Source: Geotalea sp. SG265
GTDB lineage: Bacteria; Desulfobacterota; Desulfuromonadia; Geobacterales; Geobacteraceae
Direction of reading: 5' to 3'
Length of the DNA: 64,000 bases
NCBI RefSeq assembly: GCF_022808985.1
Contig: NZ_JAKZFT010000001.1
Location: 186,001-250,000 of the forward strand
The translations under genes and the position numbers were made by a program. The notes under the pieces were generated by a model that did not search any database, had not been told where the DNA came from, and saw only the letters and a list, made by a program, of their open reading frames with translations. Shown in pieces: positions 16,867 to 25,077 of this stretch (position 1 is the first letter of the stretch; each line of letters starts with the position of its first letter).

Positions 16867-17007
16867 TGGACGCTGAAAAGCACCCATCTGCTGCGTTGCC
16901 CTTCCCCCTTCTTCACTGCGACGTAGTAGCGCTGTTTATGCCCTGCGGGTACTACGCCTCGCTCGGCGTGGTTGGGTGCCTTGCACCTGGGTACTTTTGA
17001 GCGTCCA
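16867..17007. repeat. 141-base palindromic repeat between gspF and gspG
   Basis: Terminal inverted repeats TGGACGCTGAAAAG (16867-16880) and CTTTTGAGCGTCCA (16994-17007) match at 13 of 14 positions. Internal pairs such as GTAGTA/TACTAC and CACCCA/TGGGTG suggest a branched fold. The element starts on the first base after the gspF stop and ends 34 bases before the gspG ATG. It is non-coding and resembles a REP-like intergenic unit; no second copy was found in this window. Confidence 0.7.
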
Positions 17008-17041
17008 GTAAGTGAAAACATACTTTGAAAAGGAGTCAGAA

Positions 17042-17482
17042 ATGAATCATATGCGCAACAACCGCGGCTTTACCCTCATCGAGATCATGGTCGTGGTCAT
17101 GATCCTGGCGGCGCTTGCGGCACTGGTCGGGCCAAAGATCATGGGCCGCTCGGACGATGCCAAGATCGCCGACGCCAAAGTCCAGATCAGGAACCTGGAA
17201 AGCGCTCTCAAGCTTTACAAGCTGGACAACGGCGTCTACCCTTCCACGGAACAGGGACTGGCGGCACTGATCACCAAGCCGACCACCGGTCAGATTCCGA
17301 AGAGCTATAAGGCGGAAGGATACCTTGAAAGCAAAAAGCTGCCCAAGGACCCGTGGGAAAATGACTTCGTCTACCTCTCACCGGGCGAACACGGTGATTA
17401 CGACCTCTCGTCCCTTGGTGCCGACGGTGCCCGCGGCGGCGAGGGGAAAAGCGCCGACATCAACAGCTGGGATATACGCTAG
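17042..17482 (+). CDS. gspG: Major pseudopilin GspG
   Basis: GspG is the main subunit of the type II secretion pseudopilus. The 146-residue precursor has a short leader MNHMRNNRG and then FTLIEIMVVVMILAALAALV; the prepilin peptidase site is after Gly9, with Glu at mature position 5 (residue 14). The globular part has the family pattern NGVYPSTEQGLAAL and YLSPGEHGDYDLSSLGADGA, including the calcium-site region. ATG 17042 is chosen because AAGGAG precedes it; an upstream ATG at 17012 lacks one. Two unrelated repeat elements flank the gene. No prepilin peptidase gene is present in this operon. Confidence 0.96.
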   Translation: MNHMRNNRGFTLIEIMVVVMILAALAALVGPKIMGRSDDAKIADAKVQIRNLESALKLYKLDNGVYPSTEQGLAALITKPTTGQIPKSYKAEGYLESKKLPKDPWENDFVYLSPGEHGDYDLSSLGADGARGGEGKSADINSWDIR

Positions 17483-17588
17483 AGGCTGTTCTAGGTTCAA
17501 AGTTCTAGGTTCTATGTTAAGAATCCAATGACGGACCGAATTCAAAATGAAACGTAGAACATTGAACATAGAACATAGAACCGCCTCT
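17481..17588. repeat. Heptamer-based inverted repeat spanning gspG stop and gspH start
   Basis: Two 38-base arms (17481-17518 and 17551-17588) are imperfect inverted copies, matching at 31 of 38 positions. Each is built from heptamers related to GTTCTAT (GTTCTAG, GTTCAAA, GTTCTAC and so on) and ends in AGAGGC or GCCTCT. The left arm includes the last two bases of the gspG stop codon. The right arm lies inside the coding region for the GspH leader peptide. Confidence 0.75.
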
Positions 17589-18083
17589 GAAGGCGGTTTC
17601 ACCCTCATCGAGCTGATGGTGGTCATTGCCATCCTCTCCCTGATCGCGGGGATCGTCCTCCCCCGGCTCCCCTCGACCGAGTCGGCGAGGCTTCGGGATT
17701 CGGCCCGGTCCCTGGCCTCCGCCATCAGGTTCATGGGGGATCGGGCGGCAACCGCCAAAACCGGCTACCGACTGCACCTGAATATAACCGACAACACCGC
17801 CTGGATCAGGCAACTGAACAGGTCGGGGGAAGAAACCGGTGCCGATGATCCTTTCCTCAACAGGAAGATCCTGGCCGAAGGAATCGCCATCGAGGATGTC
17901 ACCATTCCTAGCTCTGGGAAGACCGGTGAAGGGGAAGTCCTTATCGGTTTCGGCCCCGGCGGTTTGCAGGATTACATGATCGTTCACCTGAAGGATTCGA
18001 AGGACGGCCACTATACCGTCACCGCCTACCCTGCCAGCGGTAAAGTCAAGGTGGAAGAAGGATACCGGGAGCCCGAGAAGTGA
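17547..18083 (+). CDS. gspH: Minor pseudopilin GspH
   Basis: GspH is a minor pseudopilin of the tip complex. The 178-residue precursor has a long leader (17 residues, MKRRTLNIEHRTASEGG) before FTLIELMVVIAILSLIAGIV; cleavage is expected after Gly17 with Glu22 as mature E5. The C-terminal region carries the GspH fold (RSLASAIRFMGDRAATAKTG, VLIGFGPGGLQDYMIVHL). The leader is largely encoded by the heptamer repeat. ATG 17547 has no clear ribosome site, so the start is less certain than its neighbours. The end overlaps gspI as GTGA. Confidence 0.88.
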   Translation: MKRRTLNIEHRTASEGGFTLIELMVVIAILSLIAGIVLPRLPSTESARLRDSARSLASAIRFMGDRAATAKTGYRLHLNITDNTAWIRQLNRSGEETGADDPFLNRKILAEGIAIEDVTIPSSGKTGEGEVLIGFGPGGLQDYMIVHLKDSKDGHYTVTAYPASGKVKVEEGYREPEK

Positions 18084-18415
18084 AAGGCTTTACCCTGCTG
18101 GAAATCATGGTCGCCCTGGCCATCATGGCAGGGGTGATCCTCACCGTGATCACCTCCTTCAATTACCATCTCTCGGTGGTGGGGCGGGACCGGGAAGAAA
18201 CGGCGGCGGTGCTGTTGGCCCGCGCAAAGCTGGAAGAACCCGGCTTTACCGATCTGCAGAAAAAGGATGGAACCTTTGCCCCGGACCATCCGGAGATAGC
18301 CTGGCACGTGGAAACAGAGGGCACCGAGATGCCCACGCTGCAGAAACTGATCTTGACCGTAACCTGGGGTGAAAAGCAGTCCCTTTCCCTGGTGCAGTAT
18401 TATGCAAAGAAGTAA
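18080..18415 (+). CDS. gspI: Minor pseudopilin GspI
   Basis: GspI is a minor pseudopilin that forms the tip complex with GspJ and GspK. The 111-residue protein starts at GTG 18080, overlapping the gspH stop by four bases. The leader is only MKG, followed by FTLLEIMVALAIMAGVILTV with Glu8 as mature E5. The segment ETAAVLLARAKLEE resembles the GspI post-helix region. Length fits the family (about 110-130). It overlaps gspJ by 14 bases. Confidence 0.9.
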   Translation: MKGFTLLEIMVALAIMAGVILTVITSFNYHLSVVGRDREETAAVLLARAKLEEPGFTDLQKKDGTFAPDHPEIAWHVETEGTEMPTLQKLILTVTWGEKQSLSLVQYYAKK

Positions 18416-19055
18416 ACGAGGTTCAAAATCCCCGCTCAGGAGGAGCGCCGGGTTCACCCTGCTCGAACTGCTCATTGCCATGGCGCTTTTGGTCATCATC
18501 AGCGGAGCCCTCTACGGCACCTATTTTTCTCTGATGAATGGGCGGGAAGCGGCGGTGGCGGGGATGGAAACGAGGCGGGAAGTCCGTACAACCCTGGACA
18601 TGCTGCGCCGGGAGATCAGCGCGGTCTATTTCCGCAAGCCTGGCAAGCCCGATGAGAAAAACAGGCTGGGGTTCGTGGTCGAGGACCGTGACTTCTTCGG
18701 CAAACCCGCCTCCATACTGAGACTGACCGCCCTCGCCCCCCCGAACATCGGCACGGCACCAGTTTCTGACCTGATGGAGATCACCTACGAGCCCATGGAA
18801 AAAGATAACAGGATATCTCTTGTCCGGCGGGCGAAGGACTTCCACTTCGACTTCACACCCGAGCCATACCCGCAGATGGAAGAACTGGAAGGTTTTCTCG
18901 TGGAATGCTATGACGGCAGCAAGTGGGTAAAAAGCTGGGATACCGCCTTGAACAACGCACTGCCCAGATCGGTAAGGATCACCCTGCGGATCAAGGAAGG
19001 GGATAAACCGGTGGAATATACGGCCATCGCCACCCCCAGGATTGTCGGCCCGTGA
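18402..19055 (+). CDS. gspJ: Minor pseudopilin GspJ
   Basis: The 217-residue precursor has a basic 17-residue leader ending RRSAG, then FTLLELLIAMALLVIISGAL with Glu22 as mature E5. The body has the GspJ pattern NGREAAVAGMETRREVRTTL, LDMLRREISAVYF and, near the end, PRSVRITLRIKEGDKPVEYT. ATG 18402 lies inside the end of gspI; a longer reading from 18369 would place coding sequence deeper in gspI and lacks support. It overlaps gspK by four bases. Confidence 0.9.
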   Translation: MQRSKRGSKSPLRRSAGFTLLELLIAMALLVIISGALYGTYFSLMNGREAAVAGMETRREVRTTLDMLRREISAVYFRKPGKPDEKNRLGFVVEDRDFFGKPASILRLTALAPPNIGTAPVSDLMEITYEPMEKDNRISLVRRAKDFHFDFTPEPYPQMEELEGFLVECYDGSKWVKSWDTALNNALPRSVRITLRIKEGDKPVEYTAIATPRIVGP

Positions 19056-19969
19056 GGGACCAGCGCGGTTTTGCCCTCGTCCTGACCTTGCTCATCACGG
19101 CGCTGCTGGTGGCACTGTCCGTCCAGTTCATCGACGAGGTCTACGTGGACACCTCCATCAGCCACAATTACGTGGCCGCCCAGCAAGCGAGCATATTGGC
19201 GGCATCGGGGGTGGAGGGAGCCACGAGGCTGCTCCAGTATTCACAGTCGCTCCAATCCTATACAACCCTTCTCGACCCCTGGGCGCAGCCCCTGCAGTTC
19301 GAGGAAGAGCAGGGAAAACTGGTTGTATCCATCAGCGAGGAAAGCGGCAAGCTGAACCTCAACGACCTGGTCTCCCCTGATGGAACAGTGAAGCAGCCTT
19401 ACTACGACATTGCGGTACGCCTGTTCAAGACACTGAACCTTTCCCCGGATCTGCTCGATGCCCTGGTGGACTGGATCGATGTCAACGAGGAACCACACCC
19501 GGCAGGAGCCGAATCGGCCTATTACAACAAGCTTAAGCCCCCCTACCGGGCCAAGAACGGCAAGTTGGACACCTTTGAAGAACTGCGACTGGTCAAGGGA
19601 TTCGACAGCAAGGTGCTGGGCAGGCTGAGGCCTTTCGTTACCGTTTACGCGGATGCCGCAACGCTGACAGCCATGATCAACATCAATACAGCGCCCAAAG
19701 AGATTCTCGTCGCCCTTTCCGAAAGAATGAGCGATGACTTGGCAAGCCGGATTCTCGACCGACGCAAAACCACGCCGTTCAAAAATCCTTATGAACTCGC
19801 CCAGGTGGCCGGAATGGAAAGCATTGCCCAGGGCCTGTCGCTTTTGACTACCACCAAGGGGACCATCTACCGCATCCAATCCGAGGCCCTGGTCAAGGAA
19901 ACGAGTCGGGTCGCCGAAGCAGTGGTCCGCACGAGCGATGGGAAGTTCTTATACTGGAGAGAATACTGA
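19052..19969 (+). CDS. gspK: Pseudopilus tip protein GspK
   Basis: GspK caps the pseudopilus. The 305-residue precursor starts at GTG 19052 with leader MRDQRG and the hydrophobic stretch FALVLTLLITALLVALSVQF. Mature position 5 is not Glu, which is characteristic of GspK tip subunits. The large globular domain contains LLDALVDWIDVNEEPHPAGA and ININTAPKEILVALSERMSD, the helix-hairpin-helix-like signature of the family. It overlaps gspL by one base (TGATG). Confidence 0.93.
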   Translation: MRDQRGFALVLTLLITALLVALSVQFIDEVYVDTSISHNYVAAQQASILAASGVEGATRLLQYSQSLQSYTTLLDPWAQPLQFEEEQGKLVVSISEESGKLNLNDLVSPDGTVKQPYYDIAVRLFKTLNLSPDLLDALVDWIDVNEEPHPAGAESAYYNKLKPPYRAKNGKLDTFEELRLVKGFDSKVLGRLRPFVTVYADAATLTAMININTAPKEILVALSERMSDDLASRILDRRKTTPFKNPYELAQVAGMESIAQGLSLLTTTKGTIYRIQSEALVKETSRVAEAVVRTSDGKFLYWREY

Positions 19970-21288
19970 TGAATCTGCTCATCATCCAACTGAAGAAAAA
20001 CGAGCTGATCCTTACCACCTTCCGCCGCAGGCGGGGGGAGCTCAGCTTCATTGAGGCGTCGCGGCACCCGCTTGGAGCGGAGGATTCCCTGTCACAGATT
20101 CTTCAGTCGGTGACCGCTGAGAAGTCTGAGGAGCGGAGGGTGATTCTGTCCATCCCTGCGGATCATCTGTTCATGCGGGAGATGGAACTCCCCATCGCCG
20201 ACCGTCGTAAGGTGCGTGAACTGCTCCCACTGGAACTGAAGGGTGAAACGGCTGTGGACACGGACCAGCTGGTGTTCGACGCGCTCCTCCTTGATGAGGG
20301 AAAGGTGCTGGCGGTCTGGGCCAGACAGCAGTGGCTTGAGGAGACCATTGCCTTGCTCAAAACGAGCGGACTGGAGCCTGAAATCATCACCGGTTCCCTC
20401 TTCCATTGGCAGAGTCTCATCCCCGCGGAAGCGGAAACCGGCACCGTCGCCCTCACCGACGGTGAATCCCTGGTTATCTACCGGGACAGACAGCCGCTCT
20501 TCTTCCGCCCTCTCACGGGAGGCGAAAGGGAAACGGCTCGCACGCTGGCTGCTGTGGAAATCGCAAAAAATATCACCGTGGAACGAATCTTCTCCCATGG
20601 CGGCCACTCTCGGCGGGAAACCGCCGAATCTCTCACCGGTTCCTCCATCTCACCACTGGCCGTGGCCGGCCCCTTCGCCGAAACCTTTGCCGGCGATGCC
20701 GATGCGGCCAGGGATCTGGCCGGGACCTATGCGGTGGCCCGGGCCGTCGTTGCCGGGGATAACATCAATCTGCGCAGCGGCAGTCTCGCCTATACGGCCG
20801 GTGCGGCAAAGGCACGAAGAAAGCTGCGTCTCACGGCAATTCTTGCAGCGACCGTCGTCGTGCTTCTCCTGGCCGAAGCTGGACTGCGCTGGTACCTGGT
20901 AAAGAAGGATCTTGATTCCCTCAACAACTCCATCACCAAGATCTACCGGGAAGTATTCCCCACCCGCAAGAAGGCCGTGGACGAGGTTGCGGAACTGAAA
21001 TCGGAAATCAAGCGGCTGTCCGGCGGCAAGGCATCCAGCAACACCCTAAAGGTCCTGAAATCATTGGCGGATGCAAAAGGGGACGATATTTCCGGTGTCT
21101 TCGAGACAGAAATAGACGGCGACCAGGTGCGGCTCAGGGGGGATGCAAAGTCGGTCCAGGCGGTGAACGACTTAAAACTCAAAGCTGCATCGGTCCTCAC
21201 CGGAGCCGAGGTCGGCGAAACGAAGTCGAAGCCTGACGGCAGCGTCACCTTCGTTCTCAGGGGAACGCTCAAGGAGGGGAACATATGA
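19969..21288 (+). CDS. gspL: Type II secretion assembly protein GspL
   Basis: GspL anchors GspE to the inner membrane. The 439-residue protein has an actin-like cytoplasmic half (RRVILSIPADHLFMREMELP, LPLELKGETAVDTDQLVFDA, TGTVALTDGESLVIYRDRQP), one membrane helix near 290-310 (LTAILAATVVVLLLAEAGL) and a periplasmic ferredoxin-like domain that pairs with GspM. The ATG overlaps the gspK stop codon and the end overlaps gspM by four bases. Sequence signatures are weak by nature in this family, but position and layout are convincing. Confidence 0.88.
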   Translation: MNLLIIQLKKNELILTTFRRRRGELSFIEASRHPLGAEDSLSQILQSVTAEKSEERRVILSIPADHLFMREMELPIADRRKVRELLPLELKGETAVDTDQLVFDALLLDEGKVLAVWARQQWLEETIALLKTSGLEPEIITGSLFHWQSLIPAEAETGTVALTDGESLVIYRDRQPLFFRPLTGGERETARTLAAVEIAKNITVERIFSHGGHSRRETAESLTGSSISPLAVAGPFAETFAGDADAARDLAGTYAVARAVVAGDNINLRSGSLAYTAGAAKARRKLRLTAILAATVVVLLLAEAGLRWYLVKKDLDSLNNSITKIYREVFPTRKKAVDEVAELKSEIKRLSGGKASSNTLKVLKSLADAKGDDISGVFETEIDGDQVRLRGDAKSVQAVNDLKLKAASVLTGAEVGETKSKPDGSVTFVLRGTLKEGNI

Positions 21289-21833
21289 AATACCTGCACC
21301 TCCTCATGGAAACGGTCAAGGAGATGGATGAAAGAACCCGCCTGCGCTTCGGTATGGCCCTGGCGGCAGTGCTCATCCTGGCCGTCATCCTTTCCGCCAT
21401 CAACGGCAGCATCAAACGCCTGGAAAAGAAAAGAGCCGCACGTGAAGCGGACATCGCCGAAATGCTCATCCTCAAGGCGCGCTACATGGAAGCGAATATG
21501 GGAGCCATGAAGCTATCCAACCGCCTCGCCGCGACCCGCCCCGACGATTCCCCAGCAAAGGTTGTCGAGGAGATCGGCATTAAGGGGAAAAATACCCAGG
21601 TCAAGCCTGTCAAAGGAGAAGACAGGCCTGGGTTCGTGGAGGATGCGGCGGAAGTCAAGGTGGAAGGACTGACCGCCAACGAGGCGGTCAACCTCATCTA
21701 TCGGCTGGAAAAGGGAACCAAGCCGGTGGTTATCAAGAAAGCGCTGATGAAGACCCGCTTCGACGACCCCGCGCGGCTCGATCTTACCCTGACGGTGGCG
21801 CTGATCAAGGTTTCACAGCAAGGTTCCAGATGA
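21285..21833 (+). CDS. gspM: Type II secretion protein GspM
   Basis: GspM stabilises GspL in the inner membrane. The 182-residue protein has a short cytoplasmic N-terminus, one membrane helix (FGMALAAVLILAVILSAING, about 22-42), a coiled-coil-like charged stretch and a small periplasmic domain (AEVKVEGLTANEAVNLIYRL). GAACATATG precedes with GGAGGGG upstream. The assignment rests on operon position and topology more than on motifs. Confidence 0.8.
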   Translation: MKYLHLLMETVKEMDERTRLRFGMALAAVLILAVILSAINGSIKRLEKKRAAREADIAEMLILKARYMEANMGAMKLSNRLAATRPDDSPAKVVEEIGIKGKNTQVKPVKGEDRPGFVEDAAEVKVEGLTANEAVNLIYRLEKGTKPVVIKKALMKTRFDDPARLDLTLTVALIKVSQQGSR

Positions 21834-22669
21834 AACGCCGACTGCTGCTTTACGGCGCCGGCATCCCGGCCGCCCTCGTCTGCTTCATCGTGCTGACCAT
21901 CCTTTTCATTCCCGACCGGGAACTGCAAGGGGTTGCCGTCAGAGCACTGTCCAGGGAAGGCTACACACTCCAGACTAGAAGCTTCGGTTTCGCCCTCCCC
22001 GTGGGCATCAAAGGGAACGGCATCGTCATCGGCACCGACAATGGAGCCGTAGTGAAGCTTGACAAGGCAGCCGTGCGGTTGCGACTGCTGCCACTTTTTC
22101 TCGGCAGGGTCGTGTTCGGTTACCACGGCACCATCGGCAAAGGGGAAATCAACGGTGAGTTCAGTCCCCGGAAAAAAGGAGATTTCAAGCTTGAGATTGC
22201 CGGGGTGCGCCTGGATGATATTCCCTTTTTCGCGACCGTCACCGGCGCCAAGGTAAAGGGAGAGCTCAGGGCCAGGGGATCCTTAAGGGGAAAACAGGCT
22301 GCCGCAAGCGGCGAGCTGCAGCTGGCGGTAAAAGATGCCCAGTTGCAGGGGGTAAAGATCGGAGAAATGCCCCTCCCCGATGCCAACTATCGGAACGTGC
22401 AGGGAATGCTGCGCATCGGCGGCGGCAAGGCCAACCTGGAGAGCCTCACTCTCGACGGCGAAGGGCTCTATACCCGGCTCAAGGGGGACATCCCCCTGAC
22501 CAATCCCCTGAGCATCGCCCCCCTCAACCTCACCCTGGAACTGATGCCCCGCCCCCAGTTCCTGGAAAAGCAGAAATTCATCTTCCTGCTCCTTCTCAAA
22601 TACCAGACCTCTCCCGGCCATTACCAGCTGCCGGTGCGGGGGACCCTCGGTAAACCGTCGGTGATGTAA
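21830..22669 (+). CDS. gspN: Type II secretion protein GspN
   Basis: The 279-residue protein has one N-terminal membrane helix (LLLYGAGIPAALVCFIVLTI) and a periplasmic beta-rich domain resembling the GspN/AsmA-like family (GFALPVGIKGNGIVIGTDNG, LTLDGEGLYTRLKGDIPLTN). GspN is found in a subset of type II systems and its role is poorly defined. It is the last gene of the operon; the terminator at 22700-22738 follows. Confidence 0.82.
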   Translation: MKRRLLLYGAGIPAALVCFIVLTILFIPDRELQGVAVRALSREGYTLQTRSFGFALPVGIKGNGIVIGTDNGAVVKLDKAAVRLRLLPLFLGRVVFGYHGTIGKGEINGEFSPRKKGDFKLEIAGVRLDDIPFFATVTGAKVKGELRARGSLRGKQAAASGELQLAVKDAQLQGVKIGEMPLPDANYRNVQGMLRIGGGKANLESLTLDGEGLYTRLKGDIPLTNPLSIAPLNLTLELMPRPQFLEKQKFIFLLLLKYQTSPGHYQLPVRGTLGKPSVM

Positions 22670-22699
22670 AAAGCCCTATTCAACTCTTCTTGCAACAAA

Positions 22700-22738
22700 A
22701 AATGCCCGGCAGGTACTTCCTGCCGGGCGTTTTTTGCT
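22700..22738 (+). terminator. Rho-independent terminator of the gsp operon
   Basis: GCCCGGCAGG (22704-22713) and CCTGCCGGGC (22719-22728) form a perfect 10-base-pair stem with a five-base loop, followed by GTTTTTT. It lies 31 bases after the gspN stop. Confidence 0.9.
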
Positions 22739-22764
22739 TTCTAATACTTTTTAGTGGAAGGGCC

Positions 22765-22935
22765 GGCTACCGCGACTTCATCCGTTCGTTCGGTCGCCAC
22801 AGCTGCGGACCTTGCACCGGCTCTCAGATGCCATTTGTTGCGCAGGAGATTCTCACATATGTATTTAAAGCACCCCCTGGCGGGCGTCCGCTCGCCGCTG
22901 CGGCTCTGTCACTCACTCCCGAAGCCACGGTAGCC
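22765..22935. repeat. Dispersed palindromic repeat, copy A (171 bases)
   Basis: The ends GGCTACCGCGACTTC (22765-22779) and GAAGCCACGGTAGCC (22921-22935) pair at 13 of 15 positions. The outer 45-55 bases on each side are about 90 percent identical to copy B (41439-41610, opposite orientation), while the middle differs. It lies between the gsp terminator and the end of the M48 protease gene, in a 285-base gap with no other feature. Confidence 0.75.
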
Positions 22936-22954
22936 GACCAGCGGCATTTATGCT

Positions 22955-24190
22955 TCAAGCCAGATTCTTTAGCCGAGCCACCCGCTCCACTACAGGCGGA
23001 TGGGAATAATAGAATTTTGCGTAGAGGGGATGGGGATGGAGGTTGCCGAGGTTTTCCCGGTTCAGCTTGACCAGGGCCGTTGCCAAGGCAGCCGGATTGC
23101 CGGTCAATTCTCCGGAAAAACGGTCGGCTTGCCATTCGTTGCGGCGGGAAAACCAGCTAGAAAGGGGAGTAAAGGGGAACATAACAATGGAACTGATAAA
23201 CGCCAGGACCACCAGTTGCCCGGCGAAGGAAAGCTGCGCCAGCCTCAGCACCGACGGCAGCCCGCCCCACTGCAGAAGAAAATAGGAGAGGTAAAGGCCG
23301 ACGAGGGCAGTGATCTCCGTGAAGAGCAGCCGTTTCCAGATGTGCCCCTTTTTCCAGTGCCCTACCTCGTGGGCAAGGATCGCCAGAACCTCCTCCCGTT
23401 CCATCTGCTCCAAAAGCGTATCGTAGAGAACGATGCGTTTTACCCGGCCAATGCCGGTGAAGTATGCGTTTGAATGGCGGCTGCGCCGCGAGGCATCCAT
23501 CTGCATGACCCGGCTCACCTGTAATCCGGCCCGGTCCATGAGCTTGCGGATATCTTCTTCCAGCGCCGCATCCTTGACCGGCTCGAACTTATGGAACAGG
23601 GGCTCAATGATGTACGGAGACACATACATGAAGAACAGGGAAACGGCGGCGAAAAACACCCAGACCCACAGCCACCACCATTGGGGGCTCCATTGCACCA
23701 AGGCAAAAGCACCGGCGATCATCAGCCCGAGAATGACCAGCGAAATGGCTGTGGATTTGAAAAGATCCGAGACCCAGACAGCGGGCGTGGTGGTGTTGAA
23801 GCCGAAGCGTTTCTCCAGGGAAAAGGTGCCGTAGAGGCTGAAGGGGATGTCCAGGACCGCCTGGACGAGGGTGAGGATGAGGAAGAACAGCACACCACAC
23901 CAGATGAAAGAATTGCCGAGGGAGGCAATGAAGCGGTCGTAGAGGGATAACACTCCGCCGAAGAGGAAAATGAGCAGCAGTATGTTGTCGAAAATCGATT
24001 CGATCAGGCCGAGGCGGCTCTGCTCCAAGGTATATGCTGAGGTCTTTGTAAGAGTATCGGCATCGATGGCGTCTTCAAAACCGGCAGGGATTTCCGAGCC
24101 GTGTTTCTTCAGGTGCTGCAGGTTCAGAAAACGGAGGAAGTAGCCGGTGGCGGCCACAAGCAGATAAGCAATGAGAGCGATCAGGGTCAT
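22955..24190 (-). CDS. M48A (Ste24/CAAX-type) membrane metalloprotease
   Basis: This is an integral-membrane zinc protease of the Ste24 class. The 411-residue protein has several membrane helices (for example LIALIAYLLVAATGYFLRFL, ILLLIFLFGGVLSLYDRF, and a pair around 285-345). The active-site HEVGHW supplies two zinc ligands and the catalytic Glu, and RRNEWQADRFS supplies the third ligand. N-terminal ELKKHGSEIP-like and SPYIIEPLFHKFEPV segments match the family. Prokaryotic Ste24 homologues act on membrane or misfolded proteins; no prenylated substrate is implied. It is the last gene of a four-gene operon led by a cyclase, 23 bases after the M48 lipoprotein gene. Confidence 0.88.
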   Translation of the reverse strand: MTLIALIAYLLVAATGYFLRFLNLQHLKKHGSEIPAGFEDAIDADTLTKTSAYTLEQSRLGLIESIFDNILLLIFLFGGVLSLYDRFIASLGNSFIWCGVLFFLILTLVQAVLDIPFSLYGTFSLEKRFGFNTTTPAVWVSDLFKSTAISLVILGLMIAGAFALVQWSPQWWWLWVWVFFAAVSLFFMYVSPYIIEPLFHKFEPVKDAALEEDIRKLMDRAGLQVSRVMQMDASRRSRHSNAYFTGIGRVKRIVLYDTLLEQMEREEVLAILAHEVGHWKKGHIWKRLLFTEITALVGLYLSYFLLQWGGLPSVLRLAQLSFAGQLVVLAFISSIVMFPFTPLSSWFSRRNEWQADRFSGELTGNPAALATALVKLNRENLGNLHPHPLYAKFYYSHPPVVERVARLKNLA

Positions 24191-24213
24191 GGAAATCCGT
24201 GGCAGGACGTATC

Positions 24214-25077
24214 TTATTTACCCAGGATTGAGGCGAACCGGCGGCTTCGTTCGCTGAAATGGGCGGCGTCGCTTTTCTGTTCCGGCATGTTGGCGGCAAC
24301 GTTGTCAACCCGGTCCCTGGTGGCAGGATGGGTCTTCATGATCCCCCCTTGGGAACCGCCGCTCCGGGCGACGAGCCGATCGAGAAAGGTCTTAAGTGCG
24401 TGGGGATCATAGCCGGTTGCGGCAAGGTAGTTGAGGGAGGCGAGATCGGCAGCGTGCTCCTGGCTGCGGCCGTAACCATTGACCACCAGGGTCTTGAATA
24501 CGTCGTCGATGGAACCTTCGAAGAGGCCCACCAGTTTTGCCACATCCTTCGAGCCGTAGGTTTTGGCTGCCTGGCTGCCGATGGTGGTAAGCGCCTCGGT
24601 CCAGCGGGCCTGGGATATGGCGCCGATGCCGTCACGGTGATTGATGTGCCCCACCTCGTGGGCCAGAACGGCTGCCAGCTCATCCTCGTTGGAAACGGCA
24701 TCGAGCATGCCGCGGGTGATGAAGATGATCCCCCCGGGGCAGGCAAAGGCATTGATTTCGCCGCTGTCCAGGATGGCAAAGTGGTAGCCGCCGAAGGTGA
24801 AGGGCTTCTCCGAGTGGATTGCCACCGCCTGGCCGACCAGGTTCACGTAATCGGTCAATTTCCTGTTGTTCACCAGCCGGTAAGAAGTGAGAATCTTGGC
24901 GGCCACTGCCCGCCCCACGTAGTACTCTTCTTCGTCACTGATGGGCCGGGCCGCCTTGAAGGTGGAGGAAACGGAGTTGGTAATGAGATCCAGCTGGTCG
25001 GCGGAAAGGTTTTCCAGGCGACAGCCCGGCAGGAAAAGGGAGAGGACAAGAGCCGTATGGAGCAGCTTCCTGGTCAT
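24214..25077 (-). CDS. M48 family lipoprotein metalloprotease (LoiP/BepA-like)
   Basis: This is a predicted zinc protease anchored in the periplasm. The 287-residue product has a lipoprotein signal with lipobox LPGC (Cys about residue 19). The catalytic core includes INAFACPGGIIFITRGML, the HEVGHINHRDG zinc motif (AHEVGHINHR) and the third-ligand region SQEHAADLASLNYLAATGYD, followed by THPATRDRV. Such proteins (BepA, LoiP) maintain outer-membrane assembly. It starts inside the end of the SH3-like gene (four-base overlap), so the two are co-translated. Confidence 0.9.
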   Translation of the reverse strand: MTRKLLHTALVLSLFLPGCRLENLSADQLDLITNSVSSTFKAARPISDEEEYYVGRAVAAKILTSYRLVNNRKLTDYVNLVGQAVAIHSEKPFTFGGYHFAILDSGEINAFACPGGIIFITRGMLDAVSNEDELAAVLAHEVGHINHRDGIGAISQARWTEALTTIGSQAAKTYGSKDVAKLVGLFEGSIDDVFKTLVVNGYGRSQEHAADLASLNYLAATGYDPHALKTFLDRLVARSGGSQGGIMKTHPATRDRVDNVAANMPEQKSDAAHFSERSRRFASILGK

